From assembly GCA_916610825.1 (NCBI GenBank), contig OU744446.1:4845001-4909000 (forward strand): a stretch of DNA of 64,000 nt. Direction: 5' to 3'. Positions 19,984 through 31,639 of this stretch are shown here, piece after piece (the stretch's first letter is position 1; each line of letters starts with the position of its first letter). The position numbers and the translations under genes were made by a program. The notes below the pieces were generated by a model that was given only the letters and a program-made list of their open reading frames with translations, made no database searches and was not told the origin of the DNA. This stretch comes from Haliclystus octoradiatus. Taxonomy: Eukaryota > Cnidaria > Staurozoa > Stauromedusae > Haliclystidae.

Positions 19984-22900
19984 CTATGTTCTTAGTACCT
20001 TCTTGACTGATATCAGATTTTGACCAACAACTTGTTTCATTCTGAAATCAAAATATAAGTTCATAAAAAGATTGAACATTTTGAAATACTTCGTGATTTT
20101 GGTAAAGCTCGACTTTCTTTACCTTTCTAAAGTATCTTGAAAATTTTCTTGCTGCATACTACGAATATCAGCAACATTTGTTCTATAACTTTGTGAACAT
20201 CCAGGACTGAAAATAATAAATCAAAAAGTTGAATTTATTTGCACCATAGAGAAGAACATATAATTCGATTGATGGTACTGCTTTTGACAATATTTTATCG
20301 TATATATTTTGTATTTTCTGTCAGACAAAACCTTACAATACAAAGTTTGTTTCATCCTCTCCAGTACCTTCGACTTCTCATTAGAGATGGTCGGGTCGGC
20401 TTCTTTATATTGAGGGTCCGAACTATATAGATCCGAATAAGAGTCCGGCCAACAGGTGAAGATCATAGGATCCGGGTCCAGACCACTTCTCCCTTTCAGG
20501 TTTGGATTCCACTACACCGGATAGAAATCGTACCAGATATTTGAATAAGTGTTGCGCCATCAGACTAGCAATCATACCGGATTGATCAGGGATTGATTGT
20601 TGGAATACACTAGTACAGCCCTGGCGAATACACAGATCGAATCACCTTGTGTTCGAGAATTCGCTAACCGCTGATTGGCTTCCTGGTGACAGAAAAATCT
20701 ATGTTAGGCAGCGTGATGGCGTCAGCAACAATAATACCGGATTCGATCGATTACATTACGACGCTCGGCAGTTACTGGATCAATTTTTACCCCTCGTTCG
20801 TAGCAAAGTGGATTTTTCTCACATGTCTTTAAAATATAGATCGATGATTTTGCTCGGCAAAAGAAACCCTCACATACCGGATTACATTGGTACAGTGTAA
20901 TTAGAATAACGACTTACCATATATCCGTTGTTTCTTTTAATAAACTGCTTAGTAAATATATTCGAAGCAATAGAATTACAGATGTCAGTGAAACGACGAA
21001 TACTCTACATAAAATATAAAAGAACACATAATATATTCCTCTATTTATAATCAATAATAAATAATCTGTAACGATAGAACGATGATGGGTTTAAGATGAA
21101 TAAGTTCATCGCTACTAGAGCATACAATGTACAAATGCTCCCAATGCTATATGTTTCTCAAAACATCTCCGTTTTATTTTGTATTATTTGTTTATCTTCT
21201 TCAGTAATAGTATCGTAAAATACTCACAAAGCAATTAAAACTGCACTAAATAGTGAAGCTATGTCTTCTTTCCTGAAAAATAAAATTTACAGAGTCAAAC
21301 AAACAAGTAATAAATACTTCATTCCTCGTAGAACCGCAGCCACAGCGTTCTGGTGAACGTATAATAATTCTCAAAGTGAAGCTATTTAGTTGGACGAATG
21401 TCTAGCTAAGATACAGTACTTGACGTATTGAATTGGAGAGCAGGGTCCGATAAAAGGTCCAGCCTTCTGGGATCCTAGAGGCATTTCGACATTTTCTTCT
21501 GAATTTTTTGTTGAGGTGTGGCCAATAAATCATAAAGTTTTCAATTTTCTTCTGAAGTTGCTTTTGCTTGAATCTATGATTGCAGAATTCCTAATTTCGG
21601 ACCCTGTTGGAAAGGAAGGAAAAGGTTCCGTATTTCGTGATGAGAGGGGTCTGTTTACTTTGCTATAGGATTGGGCCTACGGATGTGGAAACTATCGCAA
21701 TTCTATGTCAGATCAAGAGAGTTTTGATCAATCTGGTATGCTTTACGGTTACAAGGATAAGCCCTCTGTCAACTCACAAGGCTGTTTCAGATTGCACTAG
21801 CCTCCGTGCAGACTAAATGTTTCTTAAGGAAGGAAAGTTAAAGACTGCTGAATCACATCATTTTAGGCGAAAGAGGGACGATATATTCCTATAATGTGAC
21901 CGTCTATACTACTACTAATAGTACATACCCGACGGAACGAGAACCTAGTCTTGATTTCAACCAAACAACAGCCTCTTTTGAAGTGTTACATAATAGTGGA
22001 CAACCTGAAACGATGAGAGACATCAATCATTAATTTTCAATCGGCCTTCAAGACTGCAGTATAGCTATATGATAGAAATCAAGCTTGTGCATGGCTGCAG
22101 AACTTATTATATTCCACAAACAGAAACAAATGAGTTATAACTTAGGTACTATGAAACGTGTATATAACAGCCAGCTATAAGAGGCAGAAAAATTGAGCAC
22201 AACATGCAGGTGACATTTACATACAGGTTTGATTCAATATAAAGTACTATTTTAGACATAGCGAGAGTGGCCACAATAGCCAGGTAGCCGCTGTGTAGAG
22301 GTGATCGTTATGACAGGTTTCCCGTTTGGTTGTATATAAAAGTCAGTAATTGCAACTCAAGTTGATATTGGACTTTTAATAATAATTCTGGAGAACTATT
22401 TTTTCAATTTTGAATACCCTGGAAGTCTAACAACGTTGCAGCACCCACCTTTTCCGAAATTCTAGTTTTATATTGGTGATATGATATGGCTTAGATTACC
22501 TTTCCGTAAGCGAGTTTTATTTGTTTTCTTGGGCGTAAGATTTTCAGCAGTATGAGATGATGTACTTTCTCGTAACGATAATGTTTCATTTGCTGTAAAT
22601 ACGTCATCATCAGAATTCCTACCATCCGTTGCATGCAAAGTTATTTCATTGTTTTGATTAATGTCTATTTTTTCAAGTGTATCATTGTTATTATAAAATA
22701 AATCATCATTGTAACTACGATCAAATTCACTGCTATCGAGATTTGCGCCAGGATCTAAAATAGACAGTAAGATAGAGTTGAAAAATTTATTTATATATTG
22801 TAAACCCAAGAGGGGAGCGGGGTAATTTAACTCATTCCATACTTTCGGTATACGGGAACGTTCAATTATTAAAATGTACCTTTTTTTTAAAATCCATAAA

Positions 22901-25900
22901 AAATTTTAGGGTATGCTTTGTAATGAGAACTTTTTGAGGTATCCTTTTGAAACTTTGCAATTTTTTCATTTTTCATTTGCAAAACAAATTTTTTTTTTTG
23001 GTTGAATCTGTCATTCTTAAAAATATATTTGGGGTAACTTTTCATTAGTTGAAATTTTTTATGGTCCTTCTGCGAAAGTTCCATTTATACAACCCCGTCG
23101 AAGCGCAATGGAAGTTACCCCTTGGGAATATAAAATGATAAAAATAGATAATGGACGCTGATTGGTTACAGTAGTTCAGATCACATAAACCCACACTTTT
23201 GATTTTAACTGTAAGTCCAGTCCATCAAGTGGTCTTCGGAGAGAGTTCCTCATTCATTTGATCAAACCAGAACAAGAACTTTATCAATTCATCAAATAAA
23301 TTATTAATTCCATCATCATGCAGACGAAAATAAACTTACCACTATCGAAGCTCGAATCGTAGCCTCTACCAGAATTATCCTGAATAATCAAATATAAAAT
23401 CATATCAAAATTTTTTGATTTTTATTTTATTAAATTCAAACAAGCCAACCATGATACTAGATACACGATTGAAAAGTATACTCACACTAGCAGCTTCGAT
23501 TAACGCTTTTTGCCATGTTCTTGATAATAATTTATAAACAGTTTCTCGTGATAAGAACGAACAGAAGAAAAACTACAAATGCAAAGAAAAATTTGCGTAT
23601 TGCGTATTACATTATGGTATTGCGTATTACAGTATTGCGTTTATGGAGCGCCAATGTGACGCATGTGACGTTACAGAGATATCATTTATAGTCATAGTGT
23701 CTGTATTAACTTGATAGTTTATTTTCTATGGAACTATACTACACAGATTGTAGATTTGCAATTGACTAATTACGGAGACGTTCAAACATTTGAGGGTACC
23801 TTTTACAAAGTTCAGAAAACATTTTTAGGGTATTCTTATTTTAACCTTGTGTAACTTTCTTTTAACAACAGTTAATATTTTTTTGTTTCAATTTTTATTT
23901 TATTTTTTACTTTTTTTTGTTAATATTTGGGGAATCTTTCCCATGGTTTGAGACATTTTTATGGTCAACCTTCTAAAGTTCTATTTGAACAACTCCATCG
24001 AAGTGCAATGGAAGCTACCAACGGGATGTTAGTACCTTTTTGCGTAGAGTCTTCAAAGCAATTGCATTAGGTAGAACAAAAACAGTCTTTTCTCGTTTGA
24101 TCAGAACAACATCTTTCAATTCAATAGCAACCTACATAAAAACAAATAAGGAAGGAAAATATATTAGATGATATTTATTATCATGATCTTTAATTATCTA
24201 AGTGCATCTTTATCGTCATCAATATCTTCCTCAGCTGGCATTGTAAACATTCTTTACAACAGCTATAATGTATTCTTCTCCCTGTATTGTTGACCAAGCC
24301 AGCAAGTTGAACAAATACAGTCAACACTGCTATAGATGTTACCTCTTTAAAGCGGTCACTCTAGCAATGTTCAAAATATTATTTGGCCTTAAATCAATAC
24401 TGTTTGTAAAGACCGCCTGAATACAGGGTAAACGTATCTACACATAGCTGGCTGCTGCAACAGTTATATGCACGTTTTTGCTGTATTACAACAACAAGTT
24501 AATATTTTATTTATCCTTATAATATACGAGGCAATAAATCGTATCTTAAATCGTAACTCGTACTACTCATAATTTTGCCAGCTTTTTCACAATATCGATG
24601 TTGTGAAAATGCTGGCTTCATTTGACCGGGGCTTAATAAATTATGTTACCTTTGTTTCAAAACCAAATATATTTGAATAAAAACAAACGTAATTCTGTGT
24701 AATAAACATTTTTCCTTGAAGTAAAATTTCTTTGCTGAGTGCACAAGCAAATACTAAAAATAGAAGTAAAACAATTATTCATCATTATTTTTTAACATAA
24801 AAAACTTTATCATTACTTCATTATAAATTTATTAGTCGGAGTTATAAACAAACCCAAGCTATTATTTAGACATTATTTTATTTTTAAAGACCATAACCAT
24901 AAGTTGATATGAATTATTCTATTCATTTGTTTTGAAATATTTATTCTTAAGTCTATTTTTCAATGTTTATTGCCATTGATTGTCTCAGTGTATTTAGTGG
25001 ATTGTCAACGTTTAAAGGGACTAAAGGCTGAATAATACAACGAATTTGAAAACTGTATTTAAACAATTAAAAAACAAATGCTGATCACAATTCGGATAGT
25101 TCAGATTCGAATAGTTTTGTACCTTAAGCGATTATATGCCGAATTTAAGTGTTCTATATATATTTTGTAAAGCCTATAAATTCAAACAAATAAACGATTA
25201 GTTCTTTTGCTCTATCATTCTCTTTTCAAAATCAAAACGACGGGATAGATTTTGCTTCCAAAACTAAATCACTATATCAGCTCGTACGATTTCGAAAAAC
25301 GATTATAAATTTGTAATGAGATTGAAAATTGACCAATATCTATGCTAATTCATAGCACAGAATGCCACAGATCGTTAAGGTTGTTTGTTTCATGGTCATA
25401 ACGCCGGTAGTGCGAAGATGCCTCGAATGACTTTCTAGGACGGTTGTTCTTGTTACCACGCGTTATTTGTTTAACCAGGATTTGTTGAACAAGTGATGTA
25501 TATACATTGACTGATTCGCAATGATTACAAAATATATCAAATATTTCAGAACAACTCAGAAATAATTTAGATAGTTTGATAAATAATAGATTGTCTCCAT
25601 ATGATTGGATTTGCATTCCACTATATAGTACGACTCCGATGTTTGATTGTCAGACTCGAAAGCATGCGTCACGGACCAAAACATTTCGAGAACGTTTAGA
25701 AACTGTTTAGGTTCTCGGAATGCTTTAGTCTGTGATGCACGCTACCAGACTTCTTGCCAGAATCCTGCTTGATGAAAAATTACACTAATTTCAAACATTT
25801 TGCCGATGAAAGAAAATGTTTTTCTGTTCTCTCAAGAACGTTAATGATTTTCATTACAGTTATTCGAAATTGTTTAACAAAGACATGACTACAAAATAGT

Positions 25901-26636
25901 CAATAAAGTTTTAAAACCAGGTTGCATATGAGCAGGGATTTCACTTATCCGAATTGCACTTAGCCGGGTAACACTGTAAAATGTATCCTTGATTTGCCTG
26001 TCAATATTCATAAAACAAATTTGACTATTAATGTATCATATCATATCACGTCATATAGAGAAGGGGCGTTTACCATTCAAGGGGTATTCGTCTTCGGGTA
26101 GCGCAGGGAATAGACGATGAAGTTCTTGTAGAGGATTCCGTGTGGCCAAAATCTAATCATTAAAAATAAAAATGAAAGAAATCAATGAAATATAGATTAT
26201 CAAATCAAAATAATGTAATGGGCTATAATTAGTATTTGATTAGTATATAGACAAATCATGACTGACTACAACATGTTCACAATAATAAACGCAACGTAAG
26301 CATAAATGTTCAAGTTTCATTAACGTTATTTGAAGTAGGGAAATGATGATATTGCAATAAATTGACATCAAAATATGCGTGTTAAGTCAATATTTGCCAA
26401 AATTTTATTTATTTAATCCAAAAATTGTGACTAGTTTCGTAGATTCTAAAATTTTTAAATGTCAAATAACTTACCCTCGGTAACGGTAAACAATGAGTTA
26501 CATGATTGCGTTCTTGTGAAACTCGTGAATTAAATCGTATTCTTGGCGTATATATTAATTTCTCTGTTAATTTTGTATACGGTTTTGTAACTTTTTTTCG
26601 TCTTTTTATTCGACCTGGCCAATTTAATTTTGCCAT
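19984..26636 (-). CDS. GRAM-domain membrane protein, GRAMD2-like
   Basis: Assembled from 12 exons on the minus strand: 26475-26636, 26074-26152, 24650-24753, 24036-24131, 23486-23572, 23340-23379, 22500-22754, 21929-22004, 21228-21272, 20918-21004, 20123-20206 and 19984-20041. Every border is AG/GT and every phase fits, giving 390 aa with ATG and stop. The N-terminus is basic (WPGRIKRRKKVTK). Residues about 68-176 are a GRAM domain: FPALPEDEYPL, CALSKEILLQGKMFITQ, YVCFYSNIFGFETK, VAIELKDVVLIKREKT, and FFFCSFLSRETVYKLLSRTW. An acidic, Asn/Ser-rich linker follows. A hydrophobic segment at about 306-328 is the single transmembrane anchor near the C-terminus. GRAMD1/Aster proteins have a sterol-binding VASt domain between GRAM and membrane anchor. 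It is absent here, so GRAMD2A/2B is the better match; those proteins tether ER to plasma membrane through phosphoinositides. Six introns or more carry MITEs. The transcript is unverified. Confidence 0.85.
22161..22320. mobile_element. MITE family A (reverse copy)
   Basis: Reverse orientation relative to 2604: TATATAACAGCCAGCTATAA at the start, TTTGATTCAATATAAAGTA in the middle and GTAGCCGCTGTGTAGAGGTG before a worn ACAGGTTT end. It lies in the GRAMD2-like intron between exons 22500-22754 and 21929-22004. Confidence 0.7.
22805..23127. mobile_element. MITE family C, second subtype
   Basis: Ends CCCAAGAGGGG and CCCCTTGGG. The left arm has CATACTTTCGGTATACGGGA and the right arm CAACCCCGTCGAAGCGCAAT followed by GGAAGTTACCCC. 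This right-arm block defines a subtype also seen at 23774, 28356, 39488 and 59633. It lies in a GRAMD2-like intron. Confidence 0.75.
23774..24024. mobile_element. MITE family C, next to a splice donor
   Basis: Left arm GACGTTCAAACATTTGAGGG and right arm ACAACTCCATCGAAGTGCAA followed by GGAAGCTACC. The left terminus is worn. The right end stops about 10 bases from the GT of the GRAMD2-like exon 24036-24131, so the element borders the splice donor. Confidence 0.65.
24316..24485. mobile_element. MITE family A
   Basis: Starts TACAGTCAACACTGCTATAG and ends GTTTTTGCTGTA. The interior blocks GCGGTCACTCTAGCAATG and ACATAGCTGGCTGCTG are in family order. It lies in the GRAMD2-like intron between exons 24650-24753 and 24036-24131. 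Confidence 0.7.
25661..25744. repeat. Short foldback in GRAMD2-like intron
   Basis: GCATGCGTCACGGACCAAAA followed by CATTTCGAGAAC pairs, with some mismatches, with GTTCTCGGAATGCTTTAG followed by TCTGTGATGCACGC about 20 bases further on. It is an imperfect hairpin with arms of about 32 bp. Confidence 0.6.
25801..25980. mobile_element. MITE family H
   Basis: Shares GACATGACTACAAAATA and CCAGGTTGCATA with the copy at 7840 and ends with AGCCGGGTAACACTGTA, the reverse complement of the inferred family end. The left end is not clear. Located in a GRAMD2-like intron. Confidence 0.6.
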
Positions 26637-27308
26637 ACTTTATAGTAATCATGAGTTTGAAACAAATTGTTGTTAACTGAATATCATTATTAGTCGTGTA
26701 TGTGTGGTGTGATACAAAAATATAATCCTTGTTTTAAAATGATCTATATGTCCAAAGTATAATATCCGATTGTATAATGTTAACATCTACATCCATGTAG
26801 TACTTTAATGAATCTATACTATATGATATACTTATCGTCGTGCAAATAAACACGACCAATAAAATGATGAGAAGGCATAAAAATAACGGTGATTCTTCAT
26901 AAAAGCAGAACGACTAAAGTACAATTCGAATAGACATCATGTTTTAATGTCCATTCCATTGTCAGAGAAATATCAAAGAAATCAATCGACCGTATACCAA
27001 TGTCATTCACATTCTATCCTGTACAAACATAGTACAAACACAAAATAACGACAATTGGTCCCGGCCTGGGGAACTCCATAGAATAATTTGACGGGGGATG
27101 ACGCGGCATCAGGGATAAACATGCATGATCCTTTAAAGTTCTGAAATGAGGAAAAACAACACCCATGAAACTTGTTTTCACAAAATGTCATCTTTTTGGT
27201 CTTTTGGATGTTTGAAATTCATTCTCTAGCAAATCTGTGCAAACTCTTAACTCTTCTAAAATTCCTAGAATTTGATTCCATGATGTTTTGCCAATTCTTT
27301 CGAAAGTA

Positions 27309-27499
27309 TAGCCTGCGTGCAGACAGACTTTTACTTCGTATTTCTCCGGACTATACGAATAAAAAGTCTGTCTGCATGCAGGCTACTAGCCTGCGCGAAG
27401 ACCTTACTTGCAAATCTTACTTCCTCATTACTTACTAACGAGGAAGTAAGATTTTCAAGTCGGGTTTCAAGTAAGGTCTGCGCGCAGGCTAGCAGGCTA
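27309..27499. mobile_element. Hairpin element, family G, 9-bp TSD
   Basis: A 191-bp element starting TAGCCTGCGTGCAGAC and ending GTCTGCGCGCAGGCTA-like sequence (with one extra GCAGGCTA). It consists of two consecutive foldbacks: 27309-27386 (TAGCCTGCGTGCAGACAGAC pairing with GTCTGTCTGCATGCAGGCTA) and 27387-27491 (GACCTTACTTG... pairing with CAAGTAAGGTC). The 9-bp word TCGAAAGTA flanks it exactly (27300-27308 and 27500-27508). There is no ORF. A 9-bp duplication with long inverted repeats fits Mutator-like elements best. Confidence 0.8.
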
Positions 27500-27623
27500 T
27501 CGAAAGTATAGCATCATACAAATACATGTAACGAAAGTAGTACGTCATCGTATGACTACCCCTCCCAGGAAATTGGTGACCCAAATAGTAGCAATCTACT
27601 GTTTTCCCAAGGGAGCGAGTCCC

Positions 27624-27682
27624 TAGCCTGCGCGCAGACCCAAATCTTTTTTTTATGATTAGTAGGGTACGCGCGCAGGCTA
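27624..27682. mobile_element. 59-bp hairpin element, family G
   Basis: Only 59 bp: TAGCCTGCGCGCAGACCC at the left and GGGTACGCGCGCAGGCTA at the right, with a T-rich loop. It is flanked by an exact 9-bp duplication GCGAGTCCC (27615-27623 and 27683-27691). It shares terminal sequence and target-duplication length with the neighbour at 27309-27499. Confidence 0.8.
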
Positions 27683-28355
27683 GCGAGTCCCATGCTTTTG
27701 TATTTTTTGCCGGACGCGTTCACTATATTAATGGGTACCTTTTATGGTGTATATACGGAATAAATATATGTTTAATCTTTTTTGCTGTAACTTTTTGTTT
27801 TTTATTCTGAACAATCATTTGAGGTATCTTAGTTTAATGATCTGAATTTTTTCCATGATTTAGTTTTTTCTTATTTTTCTTCCAAATCATTGCCGAGCCT
27901 ATTTGATTTCTTCTGCGTTTTCTGCTCTATACTGATATATATAAATTAACGTTCAATGGCATTTGACGAAATCTAATTCGGTGAACAATGCTTTTAATTT
28001 ATACATATATACCGTATATAATATATACCACGTAGCCCACATCATGCCTCATTTCTTCAGTAAATTTATTTTTCGAATGAATTTTTATGAAAACGTGTGT
28101 AGCCTATATATAATATCTATGGATACGTACTTTTTTTATGGAATTTTGAGCTCAAACTTAATATATCAGTTTTCAAACTGAATTACTGATTAGTTCAATT
28201 CCATCTTACTGTTGAACTATATACATTAATCAACAGCAAATAATGCAGTTTAATTGTAATTCTAGAAAATGTTCATAATTTGGAAATGTTTGCCTACTTC
28301 AATATACAGCTATGAAAAGCATTAAGAATCTTTTACGAAACTTCTGGTACTAAAC

Positions 28356-28666
28356 TCCTGGGGGAGGGTAACTTCCATTGAAAGTCGATGGGGTTGTTCA
28401 ATTGGAACTTTGGCAGAATGACCATAAAAATTTTTCACATGATGAAAAAGATACCTCAAATATATGTTATGAATGACAAATTCAACAAAAAAATTCAAAG
28501 GCAAAATTTGTTTTGCAAAATGAAAAAATTGAAATGTGTCAAAATGATACCTCAAAACTTTTTCTGGTAAAGGCATACCCTAAAATTTTGTTTTGGATTT
28601 TGAAAAAGGTACCCTTTAATATTTGAACATCCCCGTATACGAAAAGTATGGAAGTTACCCCCGGGC
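28356..28666. mobile_element. MITE family C, second subtype (reverse)
   Basis: Begins CCTGGGGGAGGGTAACTTCC and ends GAAGTTACCCCCGGG, with CGATGGGGTTGTTCAATTGG in the left arm and CATCCCCGTATACGAAAAG in the right. CTAAACT lies on both sides, a slightly damaged target duplication. Confidence 0.8.
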
Positions 28667-29469
28667 TAAACTTGTAGTAATCCAAACTTGGTTTCGTATA
28701 ACAGATACCTGTATTGAAAGTTATGGCATTTATCACACACTTACCCGTAGTAATCCAGTCGACACAATGCGTGACTATAGTAATAAATGAGAAATATAAA
28801 AAATAGTTGAAATAATAATTAATAAATACGGCTCCAGTGTAATGTCTCTGCTAAGATTTCATGTTATATTATTTTATCGTATATCGTCCGAGTGACCGAG
28901 TCGAGCGATAGATCGGTGGCTTTGCGATTGATAATGTGTAAAATAATATAATTGATAGTGTAAAGTATCGGTTTCAGCAGTCGACTATCGGTTTCAGCAG
29001 TCGACTATCAATTGATACAGTGCAAAATAAGTAAAATAATACCAAGGAAATGCAAAAGCCACAAAGGTACAAAATCCCATTATCTAAAAAGTCGAGCTCA
29101 CTAATAGAATGCAGTGCCTCCCTCGATAAAAGAGATCGTTTATAGTACGTCTGACTTTCAATAAATCTTGTGAAAGTCTATAAAATGATTAAATATGTAA
29201 TTAGTTATATGATTAGTGATTTTTTTTATTGCTATTCAATTATAATTGTACTGTATAATTATGTCTATCATTTAGGTGGTGGCCATTGAATTGTTAAAAA
29301 GCTTTTTGCATATAAAATGTTACAGCTTGGTACCTCACAGTAGGGTTCTGCTGCTCCCGTATATAAAATAGAATAAAAGTAGTTTATTTAACGACATGTA
29401 AACAACTATGATACATAATTTTTGCTTTTTGTTCTATTTGATTACATGTATGTGTTATATAAGGCATTA

Positions 29470-31130
29470 TTGTTAAGCAGTCGTTTCTTGATGTCTGACG
29501 GCGTCATCGTCGTCTAATAATTAGTTTGATTGAGAATATAGTGTATTTTTAATTTCTTGTTTATATTTAATTATATTGTATGAATCGTATTTGTAATATT
29601 TATTTAGTGATTGTGCACCTCGAAAGCTGAATGGTCGTTTACCACGGTCAGTATGGACGCGCGGAAGAATGTACATATTTTTTCTTGTAATATATTTGTG
29701 ATTACTTTTATTAAATAAAGTCTTTAATTCTGAACCATATATTCCTGATTTAGATTGATGGGCTGTACATGCAGTGCGTAGATGTGACATGTAGCTGCTA
29801 GAGAGCCATCCCAGTTGTTCAAGTGTGCCTTTCATTTTATCAAACTTTCGCTTGCCACATATCAATTTTGCTGCCCAATTTTGTATCCCTATCTGGACCC
29901 TTCTAAGCTGTGTTGTGTTGCGTGAGGTCCAGACTTCGATAGCGTAGAGACATGGATTTAAAATTTTGTTTCTATGACGGTGTATTAAATAACCCAGCCG
30001 GAATATAAGGGCGAATCTTTGATATTGCAGATAATCTGTAGGAAGCAGTTCTTAAGATTTCATCGACGTACCTCTTGAAGCTCATTTCATTATTTAAGAC
30101 CACGCCCAAGTTTCTAGCGGTATTTACATGCATATTCTATACTTTGTTTGTCAATTGTCAAAGTTGGCAGAGTTCGATTAATTGGCTTTTTGTGACCAAT
30201 AGCCATAATTTTTGTTTCATTAGTGTTGAGTAGTAGAGAATTTGCGGCAAGGCAAACCAACTCTTTTTGAATCATCATTAATTTGTTTTTGTACATTACA
30301 CAGTGATTGGTTGTCTTTAGATTTAAAATTATACAATACTTGTGTATCATCGGCAAACTGGCCAACTGCGCCATGTTTAATTACGTTTGGTAGATCATTC
30401 ACATAAACTAAAAAGAGCAATGGTCCAAGTACTGAGCCTTGAGGTACTCCACATGACAGTGTAACTTCGTCAGAGTAGATGCATGTTGTTCACTTTTATG
30501 GTCGGTTTGCGGTCTTTTAAGTACGATTCTATCCATGCCAATGCAATATCGGATAATCCGAATAGTTTATCCAATAAAATCGTGTTGAAGGCTATCGAAT
30601 GCTTTAGATAGGTCCATGAGAATTAACAAGGAAGTATCACGAGTGTCCATGTTTTTAAGAATTCTTACCGTTATGTTCAGAAGGGCTGTAACTGTCGAGC
30701 GACAGTGCTGGAATCCATGTTGATATTTATTTCGAATAGGAGATAAGAAGGGGTACAGTTGGATATAAACTATTCTTTCCACAACTTTTGACCGTAACGA
30801 TAAAAGTGCAAGTGGACGATGCTTATCTGGCTCTATAATACCTGGTACTTTTGGTATTGGTGATACAATAGTGTTTTTGAAGCAAGATGGAAACTTTGAT
30901 GTCTTTAGGGATAGGTTGATAAGTTTTGTAAATGGTGCCGTAATGGCTGGAAGGGCAGATTTAATTGCGAAGCCATATATGCCATCGTAGCCAGGTGCTT
31001 TCCAGTTTGGTAGTAACCCTACAGCTTTAATTGTGTCGATGGTTGTGACATTTGTGAATTCGAATGTTTGTGGATGTTGTTGTATTGTTTCATAATCGTA
31101 TTGTGGATGTTGTTGTATTGGTGATGATGG
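29470..31130 (-). mobile_element. LINE with reverse transcriptase remnants
   Basis: Read on the minus strand, the segments in order show KAPGYDGIYGFAIKSALP and SPIPKVPGIIEPDKHRP (about 30770-31050), RSTVTALLNI and LMDLSKAFDSLQHD (30567-30782), LFLVYVNDLP with GQFADDTQV (30220-30420, the FADD catalytic box), NSLLLNTNETKIMAIGH (30114-30374), and a C-terminal PFSFRGAQSLN (29521-29865). This is the palm and thumb of a jockey/CR1-type LINE reverse transcriptase. At least two frameshifts separate the pieces and the endonuclease half is missing at the 5' side, so it is a dead, 5'-truncated copy. Its strand is the same as that of the GRAMD2-like gene downstream. Confidence 0.88.
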
Positions 31131-31325
31131 ACAAGATGATGAGACAAATCAATAGATCATATAATGTACGAAAATATATAGTCTTATGAATGAAATATGA
31201 ATGAATACAAATGATTGCTTAACATAATTGTAACCGACATTTTATAACGTAGAATTTATTAAGAATTAATGTACATAGCATTATAATTACGTCGTATCGA
31301 ACATGGGACATTTGCATCATGGTAT

Positions 31326-31631
31326 CCCGGGGGGTAACTCCACTAGGACGGCTATACGGGGACGTGCCACTTTTTTTGGGTCCGTATTCCAGCTGAGAAA
31401 AAACTTTTTGGGTATGAGATTTCAAATTTTGGAGCTTTTGGGTATCCTATTTTTGACTTTTTCAAGAATTTGAGAAAAAATTTGCATCACTTTTGTGTAT
31501 TTACCTAAACTCAATCAACGTGCTAGAACTTTTTGGGTAGCCTCAACGGAATATTTGGAACTTTTTGGGTACCATACCTTTTTCCAAAGTTGCACCTCCC
31601 CGTCCCTAAAGAGCTGGAGTTACCCCCCGGG
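31326..31631. mobile_element. MITE family C, 8-bp TSD
   Basis: A 306-bp element. It starts CCCGGGGGGTAACTCC and ends GAGTTACCCCCCGGG. It is flanked by exact CATGGTAT at 31318-31325 and 31632-31639. The left arm has ACGGCTATACGGGGACGTGC and the right arm CCCCGTCCCTAAAGAGCTGG. Both arms carry repeated CTTTTTGGGTA words. Confidence 0.88.
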
Positions 31632-31639
31632 CATGGTAT

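Larger units (their letters stand above)
26637..29469. other. Upstream of GRAMD2-like gene, repeats
   Basis: Apart from two family G hairpin elements (27309-27682) and a family C element (28356-28666) no gene was recognised. It contains a 20-bp direct duplication, TATCGGTTTCAGCAGTCGAC twice in a row near 28967-29006. Promoter and any 5' UTR exons of the GRAMD2-like gene should lie here but could not be placed. Confidence 0.5.
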
